54,858 bases of DNA, from positions 1-54,858 of the forward strand of contig CACJSY010000003.1 in assembly GCA_902596205.1 (NCBI GenBank), written 5' to 3'. A program made the translations under genes and the position numbers. Of this stretch, positions 41,016 to 50,273 are shown in pieces. How positions within the stretch are numbered: position 1 is the first letter of the stretch; the number at the start of each line of letters is the position of its first letter. Origin of the DNA: an uncultured Pelagibacteraceae bacterium. Its GTDB lineage: Bacteria; Pseudomonadota; Alphaproteobacteria; Pelagibacterales; Pelagibacteraceae. The notes under the pieces are model-generated. The model saw only the letters and a program-made list of their open reading frames with translations, was not told the origin of the DNA and ran no database searches.

Positions 41016-41788
41016 TTTAGTTTACCAAATAAATTGAAAAAATTATTTGAAGTAGTTTCGGAGAACTCTTCAAAAGAAATTTTTTTAAGATCTGACAAAA
41101 ATTTAACTGTATGTATTATATAACTAGGTTCATTTGGCTTACCTCTTAGGGGAACAGGCGAAAGATATGGAGCATCAGTTTCAACTAAAATTTTGTTATT
41201 TGGTAGATCTCTAAATGTATTCGCTAAATCTAAAGACTTTTTAAAAGTCACTACCCCACTAGCTGAAATATAAGCTCCTAAATCTATCAATTTAAACGCA
41301 AATTCTCTAGAACCAGTAAAACAATGAATTAATATTTTGAAATGTTTTTTCTTTAAATGTTTTTCTAAAATTTTAAAAGTTTCTTTTTCAGCTGACCTAG
41401 TGTGAACGATTATTGGTAAGTTATTTTCTTGGGCAGCATATATATGTTCTTCAAAGCAATTTATTTGATCATTTTTTTCTGAATGGTTGTAATAAAAATC
41501 TAAACCTGTCTCACCAATACCAATGACCTTTTTATTTAAATTAACCTTTTCAATTATGTCTGAAGCTTTTATATGTTGGTGTGATTTTGCTTCATGAGGA
41601 TGAATACCATAAGTTCCAAAAACACATTTGTGTTTTGTAATAATATTTATAATCTTATTATAACTCTTATCCTCAGTTGAAATTGTTAAAATATATTTTA
41701 CGCCATCTTGATTTGCTCTATCAATTGTCTCATTTAGTGAATTAGACATAGGTTCGTAAGTTAAATGGCAATGTGAATCAATTATCAT
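41012..41788 (-). CDS. tatD: TatD-family metal-dependent deoxyribonuclease
   Basis: 258 residues from ATG 41788 (complement). Metal ligands: SHCHLTYEP, the Glu of GIGETGLDFYYNH, HTRSAEKETF, LIHCFTGSREF and ILVETDAPYLSPVPLRG. TatD enzymes are 3'-5' DNases/RNases implicated in DNA repair and fragment clearance. A TTG 6 bases upstream in frame is possible but less likely. The gene overlaps metG by 11 bases and the MBL gene by 4. metG-tatD-MBL is a conserved proteobacterial set. Confidence 0.94.
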   Translation of the reverse strand: MIIDSHCHLTYEPMSNSLNETIDRANQDGVKYILTISTEDKSYNKIINIITKHKCVFGTYGIHPHEAKSHQHIKASDIIEKVNLNKKVIGIGETGLDFYYNHSEKNDQINCFEEHIYAAQENNLPIIVHTRSAEKETFKILEKHLKKKHFKILIHCFTGSREFAFKLIDLGAYISASGVVTFKKSLDLANTFRDLPNNKILVETDAPYLSPVPLRGKPNEPSYIIHTVKFLSDLKKISFEEFSETTSNNFFNLFGKLN

Positions 41789-43319
41789 TTTCAATTTTTT
41801 TAAAAAGTATATCTAAATTTTTTAATTCTTTATTGTTATCTATAATATTTTCTTTTCTTATAGTTTCTATTGAAATATCTTTATCAGATATATTAATTGT
41901 ATTTAAAACTTTTCTAGTAGCAATCGGTATTATTGGATTTAAAAGTATTGATATATTCTTAATTTGTTCAACAATAGTATTTAAAATTGTATTCATTCTT
42001 TCAGGATTTTTTTGTTTAAGTAACCATGGTTCTGAGTCGTTAAAATATTTGTTAGCCTCAAAAGAAAAATTAACAACTGTCTTGATATATTCATTTAGAT
42101 TTTGTTTATTTATTAAATCGATAAGTTTTGGAATATTGTCTTTTATATTGTTAATTAATTTAGTATCTGTTTCTTTAAAATTATTAGTTTTAGGAACTTT
42201 ATTATTACAATTTTTTTTTATAAATGAAAAAACTCGTTGACATAAATTCCCGTAATTATTCGCTAAATCATTATTAATACAATTTTTTAGATTTTCCATA
42301 GAGATACTCCCGTCATTTCCTAGTGATACTTCTTTAATCAGATAATATCTCAATTGATCAATTCCATAATTTTGAATTATTTCAATTGGATCTAAAATAT
42401 TTCCAAGGGATTTAGACATTTTTTTTTCATCCGATAAAATCCACCCATGTCCAAAAACCCTTTTAGGTAATGGTAACTTTGCTGCTAGTAAAAAAGCTGG
42501 CCAATATACTGCATGAAATCTTAAAATATCTTTTCCAATAATATGAACATCTGCCGGCCAAAAAGATTTATATTTTTTGTCATTAGTATCAGGGAAATTA
42601 AGTGCGCTTAAATAATTAGTCAAAGCATCCAGCCAAACATAAATTACATGTTTTTTATTCTCTGGGACAGGAATACCCCAGGAAAAAGATGTCCTACTTA
42701 TTGATAAATCTTTTAATCCTTTTTCTACAAATCTTATTACTTCATTTCTTCTTGATTGAGGAAGGATAAATTCTTTATTTTTTTCAAAATAATTTAATAA
42801 TTTTTTTTGCCATGCAGATAATTTAAAAAAATAAGACTCTTCCTCTACCCATTCAACTGCTGACCCCGAAATTTTTGAAGTTTTTATTCCGTCTTTTTCC
42901 TCAATTTCATCTTCATCATAATAGGCTTCATCGGACACTGAATACCAACCACTATATTTATCTAAATAAATATCACCAGAATTTACTAATCTTTTCCATA
43001 TTTCGTTTACTGATTTAAAGTGTCTTGGTTCAGTTGTTCTAATAAAATCATTATTTGTTAAATTTAATATTTTAGTAAGTGATCTGAAGGTTTCAGATAT
43101 TTCATCACAAAATATTTTTGGCTCTTTCTTGTTTTTCTCAGCTTCTTTTTGTATTTTTTGACCATGTTCGTCTGTTCCTGTCAGAAATAAAACATTAAAA
43201 CCTTCAATTCTTTTAAACCTTGCAAAGATGTCTGCAACTATACTTGAATATGCATGGCCCATATGTGGTTTACCCGATGGATAATAAATTGGTGTAGTTA
43301 TATAAAAATTTTTATTCAT
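41778..43319 (-). CDS. metG: Methionyl-tRNA synthetase
   Basis: 513 residues, class I. HIGH-type PSGKPHMGHAYSSIVADIFARF and KMSKS-type SDEKKMSKSLGN are intact, with FLTGTDEHGQKIQ between. The connective insert WYSVSDEAYYDEDEIEEKDG has no CxxC knuckles, so it is the zinc-free MetG class. There is no C-terminal tRNA-binding extension. It overlaps tatD by 11 bases and holB by 8, forming one tight minus-strand operon from mltB onward. Confidence 0.96.
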   Translation of the reverse strand: MNKNFYITTPIYYPSGKPHMGHAYSSIVADIFARFKRIEGFNVLFLTGTDEHGQKIQKEAEKNKKEPKIFCDEISETFRSLTKILNLTNNDFIRTTEPRHFKSVNEIWKRLVNSGDIYLDKYSGWYSVSDEAYYDEDEIEEKDGIKTSKISGSAVEWVEEESYFFKLSAWQKKLLNYFEKNKEFILPQSRRNEVIRFVEKGLKDLSISRTSFSWGIPVPENKKHVIYVWLDALTNYLSALNFPDTNDKKYKSFWPADVHIIGKDILRFHAVYWPAFLLAAKLPLPKRVFGHGWILSDEKKMSKSLGNILDPIEIIQNYGIDQLRYYLIKEVSLGNDGSISMENLKNCINNDLANNYGNLCQRVFSFIKKNCNNKVPKTNNFKETDTKLINNIKDNIPKLIDLINKQNLNEYIKTVVNFSFEANKYFNDSEPWLLKQKNPERMNTILNTIVEQIKNISILLNPIIPIATRKVLNTINISDKDISIETIRKENIIDNNKELKNLDILFKKIENDN

Positions 43320-44247
43320 TTTTTAATCTATTGTTTACTGCATTTATTAGAGCACTTTGATTTATATTATAAATCAAAAAACTATTTAAATTATTAAATA
43401 TAAAATTTTTTATTTCATAAATTTGATCATTTTTTAAAAACTTTTTTTGTTTCAAATCACTAAAATAATAATCAGCTAAAAAAAAAGTTAAATTTATATA
43501 TAAAATATCTTTATCTTTTTTATATAAACTCAACAATTTAGAGAGATTTTCTACAAAATCCTCTGATGGAGAGATATTGTACTCTTTGCATATATAATTA
43601 AATTTTACAAAATTACCTGGCGAAATCTTTATAATCAGAGGATCTAGTACTAATTGTAATTTGAACATTTTAACTAAATTATCAATAATAGATATTCTTT
43701 GGTTCTCATTTAAAATTATTTTATATTCTATAGATCTAGATTTTATTGTTTCTGGAAGCGGTTTAGCCTTGTTATTAATAAGAAAAAAATGATTATTGTG
43801 TGTAGGTTCCTCTATTATCTTAAGCAATGCATTTAAACTGTTGATATTAAATAGTTCAATATCATCAAAAACTATAAACCTTTCATAATTTGAAATTGTA
43901 GATTGAAAAATTTTTGCCTTTAAGTCTCTAATATCCTCAACTTTAGTGTTTTTAAAATCAGAACCTTTAAAATAAATTATATTCGGAAATAGATTATTTT
44001 TAAATTGGTTTAAAAAATTTGATTTACTATTATAAATTAATTTTTCATTATCATAATTATTTTCATCAAATATTGAAAAAAGAAAATGATTTACAAGAGT
44101 AGATTTTCCTGTTCCCTTATCTCCGGTAAGCATCAAAACTTTTGGTAATTTTTTGTTTTTGTAAAGCGAGGAAAAAAATTTTAAATTCTCATTTAAACCA
44201 AAAAGGTTTGATGAATTAGTTGAGTCAAAAAAAATTGGATAATTCAT
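43312..44247 (-). CDS. holB: DNA polymerase III delta' subunit
   Basis: 311 residues. The AAA+ P-loop is VLMLTGDKGTGKSTLVNHFL, followed by FIVFDDIELFNINSLNALLKIIEEPTHNNHFFLI (Walker B, sensor) and a LPETIKSRSIEYKI Ser-Arg (SRC-like) segment. These are the clamp-loader delta' features. The tail is divergent and AT-rich. It lies between metG and tmk, as in many alphaproteobacteria, which supports the call. Confidence 0.85.
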   Translation of the reverse strand: MNYPIFFDSTNSSNLFGLNENLKFFSSLYKNKKLPKVLMLTGDKGTGKSTLVNHFLFSIFDENNYDNEKLIYNSKSNFLNQFKNNLFPNIIYFKGSDFKNTKVEDIRDLKAKIFQSTISNYERFIVFDDIELFNINSLNALLKIIEEPTHNNHFFLINNKAKPLPETIKSRSIEYKIILNENQRISIIDNLVKMFKLQLVLDPLIIKISPGNFVKFNYICKEYNISPSEDFVENLSKLLSLYKKDKDILYINLTFFLADYYFSDLKQKKFLKNDQIYEIKNFIFNNLNSFLIYNINQSALINAVNNRLKNE

Positions 44248-44891
44248 TTAATTTTTAAATATTTACTTGTAATATCAAAAATCTTTTTTTCGAGTTTACT
44301 GTCATTAGATGATGAGTCTAAAAGATAATAATTTTTTTTATTTTTGGCAATCTTAATAAATGATTTTTGTGCATTAACGTAAAAAGACTTGGAAAAATTA
44401 TCATAACGATTTTTATTTTTCCTTTTTTTTAATCTTTTCCTCGATGATTTTTGAGACACTTTCAATATAAAAACAATGTTCGGCTTAATTCCACACAATA
44501 TTTTTTTATGGATATTTTTTATAAAATTCAAATCAATTTTTTTTCCAAAAACTTGATATGCGATTGTAGAATCAATAAACCTATCACATATAACAACTTT
44601 TTTTTTTAATAATGCAGGTTTGATTTTATTTTTGATATGTTCATTTCTCGCTGCTAAATATAATAACGTATCAGTATATTTATCAAATTTTTCTTTTGAA
44701 TTCTTTTCAAAATAATCTTTTAGTATTAAATTTCTTATTAATTCAGCGCTTTTGGTACCTCCTGGTTCTCTGGTTAAAATAGTGCTAATTTTATTTTTTT
44801 TTAAGTTTTTATAAAGTTTCTTACTTTGAAAGGATTTTCCACAACCTTCTATTCCCTCAAAAACTATAAAGAAAGGTTTTTTTTTATACAT
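44244..44891 (-). CDS. tmk: Thymidylate kinase
   Basis: 215 residues. P-loop IVFEGIEGCGKSFQSKKLYK, LTREPGGTKSAELIRNLIL (the base-binding ExxG segment) and CDRFIDSTIAYQVFGKK (DR motif) define dTMP kinase. The LID region is lysine/arginine-rich (SSRKRLKKRKNKNRYD). It makes dTDP for DNA synthesis. It overlaps holB by 4 bases and the D,D-carboxypeptidase gene by 8. Confidence 0.94.
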   Translation of the reverse strand: MYKKKPFFIVFEGIEGCGKSFQSKKLYKNLKKNKISTILTREPGGTKSAELIRNLILKDYFEKNSKEKFDKYTDTLLYLAARNEHIKNKIKPALLKKKVVICDRFIDSTIAYQVFGKKIDLNFIKNIHKKILCGIKPNIVFILKVSQKSSRKRLKKRKNKNRYDNFSKSFYVNAQKSFIKIAKNKKNYYLLDSSSNDSKLEKKIFDITSKYLKIK

Positions 44892-46032
44892 CTCCCCAAA
44901 TCAAATAATTTAGAGATGTTATTAAACTTTTAAAAAAATTGACTTTTTTTAAATCCTCAGCTGCATAAAGCGGCAAAGTTTTTATTTTTTCGTTTTTCTT
45001 AGAAACAACAAGATTTGCTATTTGAACACCCTTCTCTACTGGTGCAGTTATAGGTCCCGAATACTCCAGTGACACTGTTAAATGAGTAATATCTTTTTTG
45101 TTTATAGTAATATAATAATCATCTTTAGTTGTAGCTTTAATTTTATTATTTGTTCCTAGCCACGTATCTAATTCAAAAATAGTTTCATTTTTTTTTGAAA
45201 TTTCAAATGTATTTGAATTTCTAAAACCCCAGTTAAGTAGTTTTAGCGATTCTAAGCTTCTTGATTTTTTTGTCTCAAAACCTGATACAACAGCAATTAA
45301 ACGTCTTTCATTTTTTTTCATTGAACTGGCGAGTGAATATTTTTCAACCGCTAAATAGCCTGTTTTAACACCATCCACTCCAACATTTTTATACAATAAG
45401 GGATTTCTATTGCCTTGCTTTATAGGTTCTCCTCCAGTTCTATCCCATGTAAAAGTTTTTTCTGCAAATAATTCATAATAAATTGGATAATTATCAATTA
45501 GGTATTTAGACATTAAAGCGATGTCTCTCACAGTTGAGATATTATCTGGGTCATTAATACCTGAAGAGTTTGTAAAATTAGTTGAAATCATTCCGATTTC
45601 GCCAGCCTTTTCATTCATCATATCGGCAAAATTTGATTCTGATCCTGCAATTCCTTCAGCTAATGCTACACAGGCGTCGTTACCTGAAGCAACAATTATT
45701 CCTCTCAAAAGGTTTTCAACAGATACTTGGTCGTTGATCATTATAAACATCGAAGAATATCCAGCTTGGGATAATCTCCAAGCATTTTCAGAAATAGTAA
45801 ATTTATCATCTAAAGATAATTTATTATTCTTTAGCAAATCAAAAGCAACAATGGCTGTCATAATTTTTGTCATAGAAGCAGGATAAATTTGAGAGTCTGG
45901 ATCTAGCTCAAATAAAATTTCATCTGAATGATAATCTACAAGTATCCCTGTTCGTGCTTGTAATTTTGGATTGGCAAATATTTGAGTGCTAAGCGTAATA
46001 AATATAATTAATGATATTAGAAATTTATTCAT
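44884..46032 (-). CDS. dac: D-alanyl-D-alanine carboxypeptidase (DacC/PBP5-like)
   Basis: 382 residues. A signal peptide (~1-20, LISLIIFITLSTQIFA) precedes the penicillin-binding fold: SxxK in YPASMTKIMTAIVAFD, SGN in IVASGNDACVALAEG and KTG in DGVKTGYLAVEKYSLASS. The C-terminal domain (~residue 275 on) and a final membrane-associated helix (ITSLNYLIWGDV) resemble DacA/DacC. It trims the terminal D-Ala from muropeptides in the periplasm. It is part of the cell-wall cluster with the SPOR lipoprotein and MltB. Confidence 0.95.
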   Translation of the reverse strand: MNKFLISLIIFITLSTQIFANPKLQARTGILVDYHSDEILFELDPDSQIYPASMTKIMTAIVAFDLLKNNKLSLDDKFTISENAWRLSQAGYSSMFIMINDQVSVENLLRGIIVASGNDACVALAEGIAGSESNFADMMNEKAGEIGMISTNFTNSSGINDPDNISTVRDIALMSKYLIDNYPIYYELFAEKTFTWDRTGGEPIKQGNRNPLLYKNVGVDGVKTGYLAVEKYSLASSMKKNERRLIAVVSGFETKKSRSLESLKLLNWGFRNSNTFEISKKNETIFELDTWLGTNNKIKATTKDDYYITINKKDITHLTVSLEYSGPITAPVEKGVQIANLVVSKKNEKIKTLPLYAAEDLKKVNFFKSLITSLNYLIWGDV

Positions 46033-46762
46033 TGATAAAAATGTTTAATTCTTCAAATCCAAAATCTTGGAGTTTAATGTAGTCATTTTTTAATAAATTA
46101 ACAGAGGTATATGGGCCCAAAATAACTTGAGTTTTTTTATTGTTCACTCTTTTTAACTTCAATTTTTTGCTATTTAACTCTGTAACTTCTTGGATGATTC
46201 TTTGTCTTAAAAATTTTGCTGTGTCAAATGAATAGAAAGTAGCTACATGAATGAATATTTTATCAGGCTTGTTATTCTTTTTTTTCGATTTATCTTTGGA
46301 TATATTAGAAATTTGAACTGAAGCCACTGGAGCTTTAGATGGAATTTTTTTCTCTTCATTAAAAATTTTTGCTTTTTTAGCAACGAAAGATTTGTTTTTT
46401 TTTATTTCAATAATTTCTAATAGTGGTAAATTTAAATCAAGCTCAAGTTTCTTAGCAACAGGTTCAGTTATCAGTACTTTATAAAAATCAGGATATTTTA
46501 TCCTTTTAATATTTTTAAGTACTACACTCTCTTTATTTTTGGGATTTATTATTTTTAATAAGGTGCCTGTCTTTAGATTTTGATGAGATATTTGTAAAAT
46601 ATCATTATTCATACTGCTGTTGATAATTTTCTCCTTAAAGTCATTATCGTTATATATAAAAGCAAAGCCTTTGGCTGTATAAGGTTGTTTTTTATTTAAT
46701 GTAGATAGTTGTGGTGAGCAAGAAAGAATTAAAAAAAAAATTAAAATTAATCTAAATTTCAT
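46025..46762 (-). CDS. RlpA-like lipoprotein with SPOR domain
   Basis: 245 residues. Lipobox LILSC at ~11-15. A reduced double-psi barrel follows (PYTAKGFAFIYND, then GTLLKIINPKNKESVVLKNI and YKVLITEPVAKKLEL). A C-terminal SPOR domain starts near residue 170 (KIFIHVATFYSFDTAKFLRQRI ... TQVILGPYTSVN). The catalytic residues of RlpA lytic transglycosylases (E-x-D/H in the barrel) are not clearly present, so it may only bind denuded glycan. It overlaps mltB by 11 bases. Confidence 0.8.
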   Translation of the reverse strand: MKFRLILIFFLILSCSPQLSTLNKKQPYTAKGFAFIYNDNDFKEKIINSSMNNDILQISHQNLKTGTLLKIINPKNKESVVLKNIKRIKYPDFYKVLITEPVAKKLELDLNLPLLEIIEIKKNKSFVAKKAKIFNEEKKIPSKAPVASVQISNISKDKSKKKNNKPDKIFIHVATFYSFDTAKFLRQRIIQEVTELNSKKLKLKRVNNKKTQVILGPYTSVNLLKNDYIKLQDFGFEELNIFINE

Positions 46763-47762
46763 TTTTGAAACTTTCTTTTAAAGTGCAAACAGCTAAAGCA
46801 AATCTTAATGATCTATTCCAGTTTAAAATTTTTTCGTAATTTTCAAATATTATATAGGCTGGTGATAAAGTTTCAGCTCCTGGAATTATATCTTTATCAG
46901 GAATGATAATAGCCACCATAGGATTGTCCTTAATATTTAAATTTTCATAATTTTTAATGTATTTTTTAAAAAAATTGAACTTTTTTTTATTTTTAATTTT
47001 CCTCGCCGATGAGTTCAGATATTTTTTAGGAATATCATTTTTTAATTCTATCTTAAAAAAACATGGTTGATTTTTTTTCCACCCAATAGTTTTTAAATAA
47101 TTAGCTGCAGAAGCAAAAGAGTCCTCAATATTTTTTAATTCTATTATTTTATTGTTATTATAATCAATCGCATAATTTCTTATAGTTCTAGGCATAAATT
47201 GGAAATTACCAAAGGCACCTGCCCAGGATCCAAATAAGATATCTTTACTAACAATTCCTTTGTCAACTAATTTTAATAAAATTAATAGTTCTGCTGTAAA
47301 AAATTCACTTCTACGTTTATCAAAACTTAAAGTTGCAAGCGATGATATTATATCCATCTTGCCTAAATATTTTCCAAAATTTGTTTCTATACCCATTAAA
47401 GATAACAATAATTCTTTTTCTACCCCAAAATCTTCTTCAATAATCTCTATAATTTTCTTTTCCTTCCCGTAAAGTTGTATTCCCTCCCTAATTTTACGTT
47501 TCGAAGACCTTTTTTTAATATAAGTAAATGTATCTTCGTAAAATTCAGGTTGATATCGATCGTATTCAATCACTTTAGGTAAAAACTTTGCTTCAGACAT
47601 AATTTCATTTACAACTTTTTCAGACACTCCAGAGCTTATGGCTCTAATCTTAAAATTTGATACCCACTTATTAAAGTCATCACTTGCTAAAGAATGTGTT
47701 ATCAAGATTAAATGTAAAATGAATGTGCTAAAAATAAATTTAAACATTTTTCTAATTATCAT
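46752..47762 (-). CDS. mltB: Lytic murein transglycosylase B (MltB-like)
   Basis: 336 residues. A hydrophobic signal (~8-27) is followed by an SLT_2-type domain: VIEYDRYQPEF, SLMGIETNFGKYLG with the catalytic Glu, LSFDKRRSEFF, and FGSWAGAFGNFQFMPRT. NYNAIDYN-type segments (IDYNNNKIIELKNIEDSFASAANYLKTIGW) continue the match. It cleaves peptidoglycan between MurNAc and GlcNAc. No lipobox is present, so it is soluble periplasmic. It is the first gene of the long minus-strand operon reaching the MBL gene. Confidence 0.93.
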   Translation of the reverse strand: MIIRKMFKFIFSTFILHLILITHSLASDDFNKWVSNFKIRAISSGVSEKVVNEIMSEAKFLPKVIEYDRYQPEFYEDTFTYIKKRSSKRKIREGIQLYGKEKKIIEIIEEDFGVEKELLLSLMGIETNFGKYLGKMDIISSLATLSFDKRRSEFFTAELLILLKLVDKGIVSKDILFGSWAGAFGNFQFMPRTIRNYAIDYNNNKIIELKNIEDSFASAANYLKTIGWKKNQPCFFKIELKNDIPKKYLNSSARKIKNKKKFNFFKKYIKNYENLNIKDNPMVAIIIPDKDIIPGAETLSPAYIIFENYEKILNWNRSLRFALAVCTLKESFKNEI

Positions 47763-47804
47763 AATTAATAAGTATTAACTAGTTATTCAATGTCCACTTA
47801 TTTA

Positions 47805-47849
47805 TTGTTATTTAAGCTCTTTGATAGTATTAAAGAACTTAAATTTAAT
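47805..47849 (+). promoter_or_regulatory. Promoter region of tRNA-Ser (two overlapping candidates)
   Basis: TTGTTA (47805-47810) with TATTAA (47828-47833), 17-base spacer, would start ~14 bases before the tRNA. A second pair, TTGATA (47821-47826) and TTTAAT (47844-47849), also 17 apart and closer to consensus, would start at the tRNA's first base. The first is more plausible for normal processing. Confidence 0.5.
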
Positions 47850-47853
47850 TCAA

Positions 47854-47943
47854 GGAGAGGTGGCTGAGCGGTTGAAAGCACTGGTCTTGAAAACCAGCAA
47901 CGGGGCAACTCGTTCGTGGGTTCGAATCCCACCCTCTCCGCCA
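47854..47943 (+). tRNA. tRNA-Ser (anticodon TGA)
   Basis: 90 bases with a long variable arm and encoded CCA. Acceptor arms GGAGAGG and CCTCTCC pair fully; discriminator G. The anticodon stem CTGGT/ACCAG encloses CTTGAAA, giving TGA. The variable arm contains a stem AACGGGG..ACTCGTT. Its last base is directly followed by the stop codon of the convergent sdhE gene. Confidence 0.97.
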
Positions 47944-48201
47944 TTAAAGTTTAAAGTTTTTAAATATTTTAGAAATGGCGTTTTTGTCAATTTCTTTTTT
48001 TTTTATACCATGGTGATAAAAGTTTAAAATCGTTTCATCATCAAAACTTAAGAATCTATCTAATTCTGTTAACTGTTTTTCATCAAAATTATTAATATAT
48101 TTATTAACAAAAGAGCTTAATAAAATATCCATTTCTTTTGTTCCTCTATATCCCGCTCGATAAATTAATTTTTTTTTAAAAATTTCTAATTTACTGTCCA
48201 T
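47944..48201 (-). CDS. sdhE: FAD assembly factor SdhE (DUF339)
   Basis: 85 residues. The defining motif is LIYRAGYRGTKEMDILLSSF (R-G-x-x-E-x-D). ELDRFLSFDDETILNFYHHG follows. SdhE assists covalent flavinylation of succinate dehydrogenase. The stop codon abuts the CCA of tRNA-Ser with no base between. It is divergent from recG across 32 bases. Confidence 0.93.
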   Translation of the reverse strand: MDSKLEIFKKKLIYRAGYRGTKEMDILLSSFVNKYINNFDEKQLTELDRFLSFDDETILNFYHHGIKKKEIDKNAISKIFKNFKL

Positions 48202-48233
48202 ATGATTATATTATACATAATTTAAGCATTAAT

Positions 48234-50273
48234 ATGAAAAAAGATTTTATATTTAATAAGGTTAATAATCTAAAAGGTGTAGGTCCTCAATTATCAAAAT
48301 ATCTAAAAAAGAAAAGAATAGAAAAAATAAAAGATGTTATTCTTAATTTGCCTTATTCCGAAATTGATAGATCAAAAATTTTTAAATTAAATTCATTAGA
48401 GGTTGGTAAAATTCAGTCTATTAAGGTGAAGGTAATAAAATTAAATTTTCCCAGGATAAGAAATCTACCTAATAGGATTAATTGTGAGGATGAGACCGGT
48501 AAAATTGATATTGTTTATTTTAATAGTCGTGAGGGATACTTAAGAAAATTATTTCCAGTAAATAATTGGGTTATAATAAGTGGAAAAATAAGTTACTTTA
48601 ATAAAAAATACCAAATAACAAACCCTGATTATGTCACTTCTTTAGATGACGAAGATTATGTAATTAAAAATATTCCTAAATATAATTTAACAAAGGGTAT
48701 AAATGAAAAAAAATATAGATCTATTAGTGAGCAAGTAATTAATAATCTTCCACGCATAGATGACTGGATTGATATAAATTTTATCAAAAAAAATAAAATG
48801 ATTGGTTGGAATGAGGGAATAAAAAAACTTCACTCATCAAATGAAGCTAAAAATTTACAATCTGAAAGTTTTAGAAGATTGGTTTTTGATGAATTATGTG
48901 CAAATTTCTTAGCTTTATCTGAAAATAGAAAAAGATTAAAAAAAGCTAAAACTCCAAAAATATTTAGCAATCAATTATCTAATCAAGTTATAAAAAAACT
49001 ACCCTTTAAACTAACTAAAAGTCAAATCAAAGTACTAAATGAAATTAATTCTGATCTAACTAGCAGCTATAGAATGTTTAGAATAATTCAGGGAGATGTA
49101 GGTTCTGGTAAAACTATAGTATCATTATTGTCAATTTTAAATGTAATAGAAAGTGGTTATCAATGTGCTCTAATGTCTCCAACTGAAATTTTATCAAGAC
49201 AACATTATGAATTATTTAAAAAAATTTTTCAGAACAAAATAAAAGTTGAATTTTTGACTGGAAAAACTGAACCAAAAAAAAGAAAAGATATTTTAAAAAA
49301 GATCAAAATTGGGGAAATAAATTGTTTAATCGGGACACATGCTCTTTTCCAAAAAAAAATAGAATTTAAAAAGCTTGGATTAACAGTAATTGATGAACAG
49401 CATAAATTTGGTGTCAGACAAAGGAGTGAATTAGCGAATAAAGGTGGAAATGATTGTGATGTTTTGCTTATGTCTGCTACTCCAATACCGAGAACTATGA
49501 TGATGTCTTTATATGGTGATATGGATATTTCAAAAATAAATGAGAAACCTGCAAAAAGAAAAAAAATAATCACTTTGAGTAAACCAGAAAAAAAAATTAA
49601 TGAAATTTGGCCTTTCATAAAGAAACAAATTGACAATGGTAATCAGGTTTTTTGGGTTTGCCCTTTGATTGAAGAGTCCTCTTTTTTAGATTATTCATCA
49701 GCTAAAAAAAAATTTGAATTAATAGATAAAAAATTTCCAAATAAAGCTGGTCTTATACATGGCGCCTTAGAAAAAGAGGATAGAGATCAAATTTTGAAAA
49801 AATTTTTAAATAAAGAGTTGTCGATACTTGTCTCAACAACTGTAATCGAAGTGGGTATTGATTTTCCCGACGCTAATTTGATAATTATTGAAAATGCAAA
49901 TAAATTTGGTCTTGCTCAATTACATCAATTAAGAGGTAGAGTTGGCAGAGGAGAGAGGCAAGGAAATTGTATTTTATTATTTAAAGATGGACTTAGTAAA
50001 AATGCAATTAAAAGAATTAAAATTCTAAAAAATTCAGATGATGGTTTTTTAATTGCTGAAGAAGATCTTAAATTAAGAGGTTTTGGTGATTTAATAGGAT
50101 ATCAACAAAGTGGAGTTAAAAATTTTAGATTTGCTGATCCTGTTTTTCACGAGGATTTATTTAAGTTAGCTGAAAAATATATTAGAAATATTGATAAAGT
50201 TGATCTTGTTAAATATTCTTTTTTGTTAAAACTTTTTGATAAAGCAGAAATAATAAATATAAATGAACTCTAG
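48234..50273 (+). CDS. recG: ATP-dependent DNA helicase RecG
   Basis: 679 residues. An N-terminal wedge domain (~60-150) with the OB-fold segment is followed by a superfamily 2 helicase: GDVGSGKTIVSLL (motif I), LSPTEILSRQHYE-type segment (LMSPTEILSRQHYELF), TVIDEQHKFGVRQR (DExH form), LMSATPIPRTMMMSLYGD (III), VSTTVIEVGIDFPDANLIII (V), HQLRGRVGRG (VI). It reverses stalled replication forks and processes Holliday junctions. The 3' end overlaps the convergent DUF502 gene by 4 bases. Confidence 0.96.
   Translation: MKKDFIFNKVNNLKGVGPQLSKYLKKKRIEKIKDVILNLPYSEIDRSKIFKLNSLEVGKIQSIKVKVIKLNFPRIRNLPNRINCEDETGKIDIVYFNSREGYLRKLFPVNNWVIISGKISYFNKKYQITNPDYVTSLDDEDYVIKNIPKYNLTKGINEKKYRSISEQVINNLPRIDDWIDINFIKKNKMIGWNEGIKKLHSSNEAKNLQSESFRRLVFDELCANFLALSENRKRLKKAKTPKIFSNQLSNQVIKKLPFKLTKSQIKVLNEINSDLTSSYRMFRIIQGDVGSGKTIVSLLSILNVIESGYQCALMSPTEILSRQHYELFKKIFQNKIKVEFLTGKTEPKKRKDILKKIKIGEINCLIGTHALFQKKIEFKKLGLTVIDEQHKFGVRQRSELANKGGNDCDVLLMSATPIPRTMMMSLYGDMDISKINEKPAKRKKIITLSKPEKKINEIWPFIKKQIDNGNQVFWVCPLIEESSFLDYSSAKKKFELIDKKFPNKAGLIHGALEKEDRDQILKKFLNKELSILVSTTVIEVGIDFPDANLIIIENANKFGLAQLHQLRGRVGRGERQGNCILLFKDGLSKNAIKRIKILKNSDDGFLIAEEDLKLRGFGDLIGYQQSGVKNFRFADPVFHEDLFKLAEKYIRNIDKVDLVKYSFLLKLFDKAEIININEL

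Noticed and set aside
41773-42240. Plus-strand ORF of 155 codons inside metG
   Set aside because: It is antisense to a certain gene, is hydrophobic low-complexity and matches nothing; typical shadow in A/T-rich coding DNA.
47821-48027. Plus-strand ORF running through tRNA-Ser
   Set aside because: It is the tRNA sequence read as protein plus sdhE antisense.
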